Shown: positions 59,489 through 64,000 of the stretch, one piece after another
How the letters are laid out: the number at the start of each line of letters is the position of its first letter
Position numbering within the stretch: position 1 is the stretch's first letter
From: Epiperipatus broadwayi
Lineage: Eukaryota > Onychophora > Udeonychophora > Euonychophora > Peripatidae
DNA: 64,000 bases
Assembly (NCBI GenBank): GCA_028023455.1
Contig: JAQFVV010006270.1
Span: 5,608,834 to 5,672,833, forward strand
Direction: 5' to 3'
Translations under genes and position numbers: made by a program
The notes under the pieces: model-generated
Seen by the model: the letters and a program-made list of their open reading frames with translations, nothing else
The model's database searches: none
What the model was told of the DNA's origin: nothing

Positions 59489-60877
59489 ATTATCTAGTGT
59501 TGCAAATCTGTTCAGGTCTTCCAACTGTGAGTCTAGCTACTAATAATCTTCCGAATGTCTACAACTGAAATATACTGGAATTGTTGTTAACCGCGATAAC
59601 AGGAATAGCAGCGTTAAAAATCAGTCCACTTGAAAAATTATATTGTTACAGACTATGTATTTTAACTTTGGTTAAAATGTTTTACTTTCATAATTTTAAC
59701 GCATATAGAAGTGTTATGTATGTGCAAAATGAAATATTATAATTAACCTTGGATAAAAAGTTTTACTTTCATGAACTTTAATGCATATTATAATTAACCT
59801 TGGATAAAGTTTTGCTCTCATGATTTTAACATATAATAGTGTCGTATATGTGCGGAATGAAATACTGTTTTAATATTTTTGTGTGCCAGTGTCTAAACGA
59901 CAAAGAATTAATTATAATCCCACTTTGAACTTATATTAGAAACAACATTGTGAGTTATCTTATTATTAAAATTACAATCTAGTTGTGGAAAAAAATAACA
60001 GATAACAGGGAAACTATTTTGGCTGTTATAGTACTTGTGGTATAATTATTTACTTGAGGAACCATTCTTTGTCTTCGACACTGATAGATCAAAAGTAGTA
60101 AAATATTTCAATTTTGGAATTAGATCTAAAATAAAGTAATACAATTCCATTAACGTTTGAGGATAATTTGATTAAAATTATATATATCCTACTTCTTAAA
60201 ATATGTTGGATATACAGGACCTACACGTAAATCAACTAATTTATAAATATTCCTTATAAATGGAGATGAAGAAGTTTACAATCAACTTTTAAGATTCTAT
60301 GTTATATATATATATTTAATTTATATTTGTTATTAAATTTAAGAAATGTGCCATTAATTTATTGACTGATAGTTTATATTTATTTGAATCCAGTGTAGTA
60401 ATTTAATGAATATGTATTTTATGTTTTATTTATATTCTTTATACATGTGTGAGGTTTACGATATATATAATCTATTGTATATAAATAATTACTTGTCAAC
60501 TTAGATTTATAATTGAGCATACCATAGGGATTAAAGAGAGTCAATGATTAGGAAAAGTGCTTGCATAAAGATTTAATGATTAATTCAACAAATCTATAAT
60601 ATGCATCAATACCACATAGTCTAATCCTGTACGTCTTTCCAGGGTTTTTTGCTTATATTCATATTATATTAGATATTATTTTTTTATACCATCTGGTCTA
60701 TAGTCAGCCATTGTCTCATTTATTTCCTGTAATAAAGTTTTATTACATTTCCTGCCTGAATTCATGTTTGTAAAAACTGCACGTGTCTTCCATTTGAGCT
60801 GATAGATTAATGAGGGTAATTTATTTCTATTTATTAGGGAAGTAAGTGTTAATACTATTTCAATGTTATATGGCTTT

Positions 60878-61078
60878 TTCTGTGCTGGTGGTCTAATCCG
60901 CAGAATAATTGTTTGCTATTTATCATATTCTGTGCTGATGGTTAATTCGCAGAATAATCATTCCCATTTTTTTTTTTTGTATATTCTTTAAGTTTGTTTC
61001 AGCACTCATGCTTAATCCACTGAATATTCTGCAATTATGTTATTTGCTCTGTTTATGGCTAAAAAATTCGCAGAATAC
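60878..61078 (+). repeat. Four degenerate hairpin repeats
   Basis: TTCTGTGCTGATGGTTAATCC followed by CGCAGAAT recurs near 60,878, 60,927, 60,995 and 61,046. In each, TTCTG(T)G can pair with CGCAGAA. The third and fourth are more diverged. They lie in otherwise featureless DNA. Confidence 0.55.
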
Positions 61079-62918
61079 TTACACTGCTTTATTATTCCTT
61101 CTGTGGATGAACACATCCACAGGTATATTATTGCTCTTGGTTATATAAATGTATGTTTAAGCAGAGTCTCCATACATTACGATGCTTACATTGTTTCCCT
61201 CATCCTTATGTTTATCACACGTGTTCAGTTATCGGCCATAAAAGGGCAAACAAGTGAATTATTGCCATAATTTATTATACGTCAATTATATGATATTCTA
61301 GCTGAGTTAAAGTTCAAATTCCCCTTTTATTATCTCATTATGATCAATTTCCATAGGTTTACTAATACTAATTGTTGTTGTTATTATAATTTTGAAGTAA
61401 GGGTGCATTCGTACTGGTTTTGACGTATTGGAGGTGCCATTCACTGGTATTTGAATCTATCCTTGACCCTATAGGATTTAAATTAAACCCATTGGTAATA
61501 ACATCTTAGATTGTATTATTTATCTAATTAATCAATTATATGTGATGTTATTTTGTGTAATTTATTTTTGTTTATTTAATTTTATTAATATTGTGTTAAC
61601 CAATTATTATTCTAATGTTTATTGAATCATAAATGTTGATTTTATAATTTAATTTATCTGTGCCGTTGCTATTTGTCACACATAAAGCTAAATAATTCAA
61701 CATAGTAAATAGGTCATAAATATTAGAGCACATATTGTCCCTGATGATGTGTGCAAGGTTACTGAAATATTCAGAAAATATCTTAATACTTTTGTTTTTG
61801 GGCAATTCGTGATGTGCAAGATATAATAAAAGTCCCATTTACCTTCTACATCACCTCCACTTTGCTGGCCAATTCTGGAAAATAATCCAGAATCTATTAT
61901 TTATGTTGAAATGAATAAATAAATCAGCCAGTGTAACAATTGAACCTATTTCTAATACAAAAAGTCTCATTGCTATCATTTGATTTTTAAGTTATATTTT
62001 ACTGCAAAGCATATACCTATAAAGCATTTCTGCAATTAAAACCTAAGTGTATCTGAGCTACAGTCAGTCATATTATGAAGCTGATTTAATTATTGCTATC
62101 TTGTCAAATGGCTCCTGTTTACCATATAATAATTTAGCAGTTTTAGATTATACCATCTTGTTCATGGTTGGCCATGGAGTCTCAAGTAAATAAATCATAA
62201 ATTAAAGTTCTGAGTGTAGTTTTTAAGATATAGTCATCAAAGAGAATAGTTATAAACCATAAATTAAGATTCATGAGTGCAGTTTTGAAATCCAGTCTTT
62301 AAGGATAATAGTTAATTAAAAGAGTCATATAATTTATTTTAGTTAATTTACGTACATTCATATAATGCTGCGATAGCTCTTCGGAGTGTACCCTGCTCGT
62401 GACCGGATTATGGAATAACAGTTTTATATTGCATCATTTAATTTTAGCCTGTTAGGATCTGGAGTAGGACTTTTTGGTCACAGTTTTTAGCTTCCCAACA
62501 TGAGCCGATTTACTGAAGACTAATCTTTTGGTTACAATATATTGTATTTTTTAATTTAAATTAAGTTTGCATTTTTTTGTGTTGCTTGATTAGTACACAA
62601 TGGAGTTTGTTTGTTTTTTAACGTACATTGAAATAAATTTGTCATTGGTTGGTTAAATTTTCTTTGTAAAATCTTTTAATCAATAAGGTTTTTTTTTTTT
62701 TCAAATATGTTATTTTTGAATATCATCATTTCTTTCTGATTAAAAAACCATTCTTCTGGTTGAAATATTAAAGTAATTTTATACACGAGTAATTTTTTTT
62801 CTGATTTTATTATTTTTTGTATATATTTCTTATATTTTTTTTATATGGATACATATCTATAACAATTTACCTTTCAATATACAGAATTAGAGATAACGAG
62901 TCACAAGGGTAAAGTCAA

Positions 62919-63016
62919 GCGTTGGTGGCTGAGTGGTCAGCACAGCTGTCTTACAAGCAGTTGTCCTGGGTTCACAGGTTTGCTTCCTGGCCGATGCTTT
63001 GATAAATAAAAAAAAA
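62919..63016 (+). mobile_element. tRNA-Val-like SINE
   Basis: GCGTTGGTGGCTGAGTGGTC opens a tRNA-like head with box A, the CTTACAA anticodon-loop block and a box B broken by a short insertion. It ends GATGC and is followed by an A-rich tail. It shares the layout of the copy at 37.9 kb and keeps the 5' end missing at 9.2 kb. Confidence 0.75.
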
Positions 63017-63853
63017 GAGTAAAGTGAAGGGGAAAATATGTTTCTGATGATTAGCTCTATTATAAAAATAGTCTTAAATACTTATTGGGGGTTTTTCTCT
63101 TTGCTGTCTTTGTATTTTTTTTCTTCACATATACTGTGGTTACAGCATTTTTTATCTGTGGGATTAATATCTTTATCATCTATATTATATTATTAGTTTT
63201 ACTATCATCCACTATGGTTGCAATGTCTTTTTTTTCATGTAATTCAGTTTCAGTTTTATCATTCAAAGTAACATTTTGCCGATCATTATTGTTTTCGTTT
63301 GGACTTCCAAATTCATTATTATTAGAACATTGGTGTATATGGCTAATGTGCCTTTTTAAACAACACTTTCTTTTGTCTTAATCATTACTATTTGGTTCAA
63401 AGATCTATAATTTCTTTTTCAGTCTTTTTTTGCGTATATTGCTTCTGATCAAAATTTCAACTCCGATTTAAATTTTTTTATGTTCCAAGAGTAAGATATG
63501 TATAACTATTGTTTGGGAGTATTATAGCCTTGATTATTATTTGTCCATGTGGATACTATCATACTATTTAATGTTGCAAGATTTTAGGTATCAAGATAAT
63601 TTATATCAATTTACTTGATTTCTCACTTTATTAAGTACTTTTTGTAATGTGTCTGTATGTTGTATTAATCTACACTTCTTATAAATAAGTTCATAATCAT
63701 ATGCAGACAAAAGAATAACCCAGTGGAACATTTGTGGACTAAAATAATCTGGAATAAATGTTAGGTTTACTAAAATTATATATATTGCTTATAATAACTT
63801 CTTTCATATTCACTTTAATGCAAAAAATTTTTTTTAATAAAACTTCATTTTCC

Positions 63854-63890
63854 TGACAGTTTCAACTATCCAGCAGTCTTCATCGGAGCT
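63854..63890 (-). repeat. Hammerhead-like relic, family 4
   Basis: On the minus strand CCGATGA (63,886-63,880) precedes GACT/AGTT, GAAAC and TGTC, the same order as in the 48.2-kb copy. One invariant base (T to C in the first motif) is changed. Related blocks lie near 5.6, 24.2, 26.0, 47.2 and 48.2 kb. Any extension is cut off by the window end. Confidence 0.45.
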
Positions 63891-64000
63891 TTCTCAAACT
63901 TCCTCTGCCTTTTTCTTTTTACTAAAATTACTAGTGAGGGTTTATGATTCATGTTAATAGTGATGGAACTTATATACACCAAAAATTATAGCAACGGCCT

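Larger units (their letters stand above)
43361..64000. other. Upstream DNA with no gene recognised
   Basis: This lies upstream of SmB and is built largely of repeats, listed separately. No exon of a second host gene could be supported on either strand. In 43,400-44,250, 45,830-46,480, 46,570-47,140, 47,310-48,180, 49,790-50,930, 51,970-52,630, 54,270-54,830, 55,620-56,040, 57,610-57,930, 58,830-60,870, 61,080-62,910 and 63,020-63,850 I see AT-rich sequence, homopolymers and short chance ORFs only. Confidence 0.7.

Noticed and set aside
63069-63376. Minus-strand Asn/Lys-rich reading frames with a CCLKRHISH stretch and a later KKCCNHSIC stretch
   Set aside because: A frameshift and flanking stops break it, the Cys/His spacing does not fit a known finger clearly, and A-rich codons make chance frames likely. 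A profile search would decide.
63085-63381. 98-codon very hydrophobic plus-strand ORF resembling membrane segments
   Set aside because: It is a T-rich frame (poly-Phe, Leu, Val) as expected in AT-rich DNA, without a conserved motif.

Overview
The window is very AT-rich animal DNA, probably from a protostome invertebrate. I cannot name the species. It is one stretch of a single host gene, the spliceosomal core protein SmB/B' (SNRPB), read on the minus strand, plus about 20 kb of gene-free DNA upstream of it. Three exons are supported by splice sites and family similarity: exon 1 near 43.28 kb (5' UTR plus only the ATG), exon 2 at 21,650-21,913 (the whole Sm fold) and exon 3 at 294-399 (start of the Gly/Pro-rich tail). 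The rest of the gene lies beyond position 1. Introns 1 and 2 are each about 21 kb, very long for a small housekeeping gene.

Almost everything else that can be recognised is mobile DNA. Cut-and-paste elements: a piggyBac-type MITE (12.8-13.6 kb), a Tc1/mariner-type element (32.3-33.2 kb) with a relative at 12 kb, a hAT-type element with 8-bp target duplication (58.3-58.8 kb), and terminal-inverted-repeat elements at 10.1-10.9, 17-18.1 and 24.2-26.1 kb. Retroelements: the 5' half of an RTE-like LINE (35.3-37 kb), the 3' tip of another (48.4-48.8 kb), a decayed Ty3/Gypsy pol (51.2-52 kb), an LTR with tandem primer-binding sites (54.8-55.6 kb), a 5'-truncated Penelope-like element with GIY-YIG endonuclease (56.2-57.6 kb), and three tRNA-Val-like SINE copies.

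The most interesting layer is a set of at least four sequence families of non-coding repeats carrying type-I hammerhead ribozyme motifs. In the better copies these show CUGAUGA, a stem II hairpin, GAAA, a palindromic loop-less stem III (ACUAGU, AUGCAU or ACCAAUUGGU), a cleavable C, and a complementary stem I. They occur as head-to-tail repeats (units about 404 and 347 bp), as giant fold-backs with the motif in both arms, and as single insertions. Several copies are flanked by 9-15 bp direct repeats; one interrupts the Penelope-like ORF with a 15-bp duplication. This matches the general idea of animal retrozymes spread by Penelope-like machinery. The combination seen here (several families, palindromic stem III, fold-back dimers, nested in and around one Sm gene) is the best candidate for something undescribed.

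Layout: 1-43.3 kb is SmB exons and two giant introns loaded with repeats; 43.4-64 kb is upstream DNA with the densest set of hammerhead fold-backs, LINE, Gypsy and Penelope remnants. No intact second protein-coding gene, rRNA gene, CRISPR array or convincing functional tRNA gene was seen.
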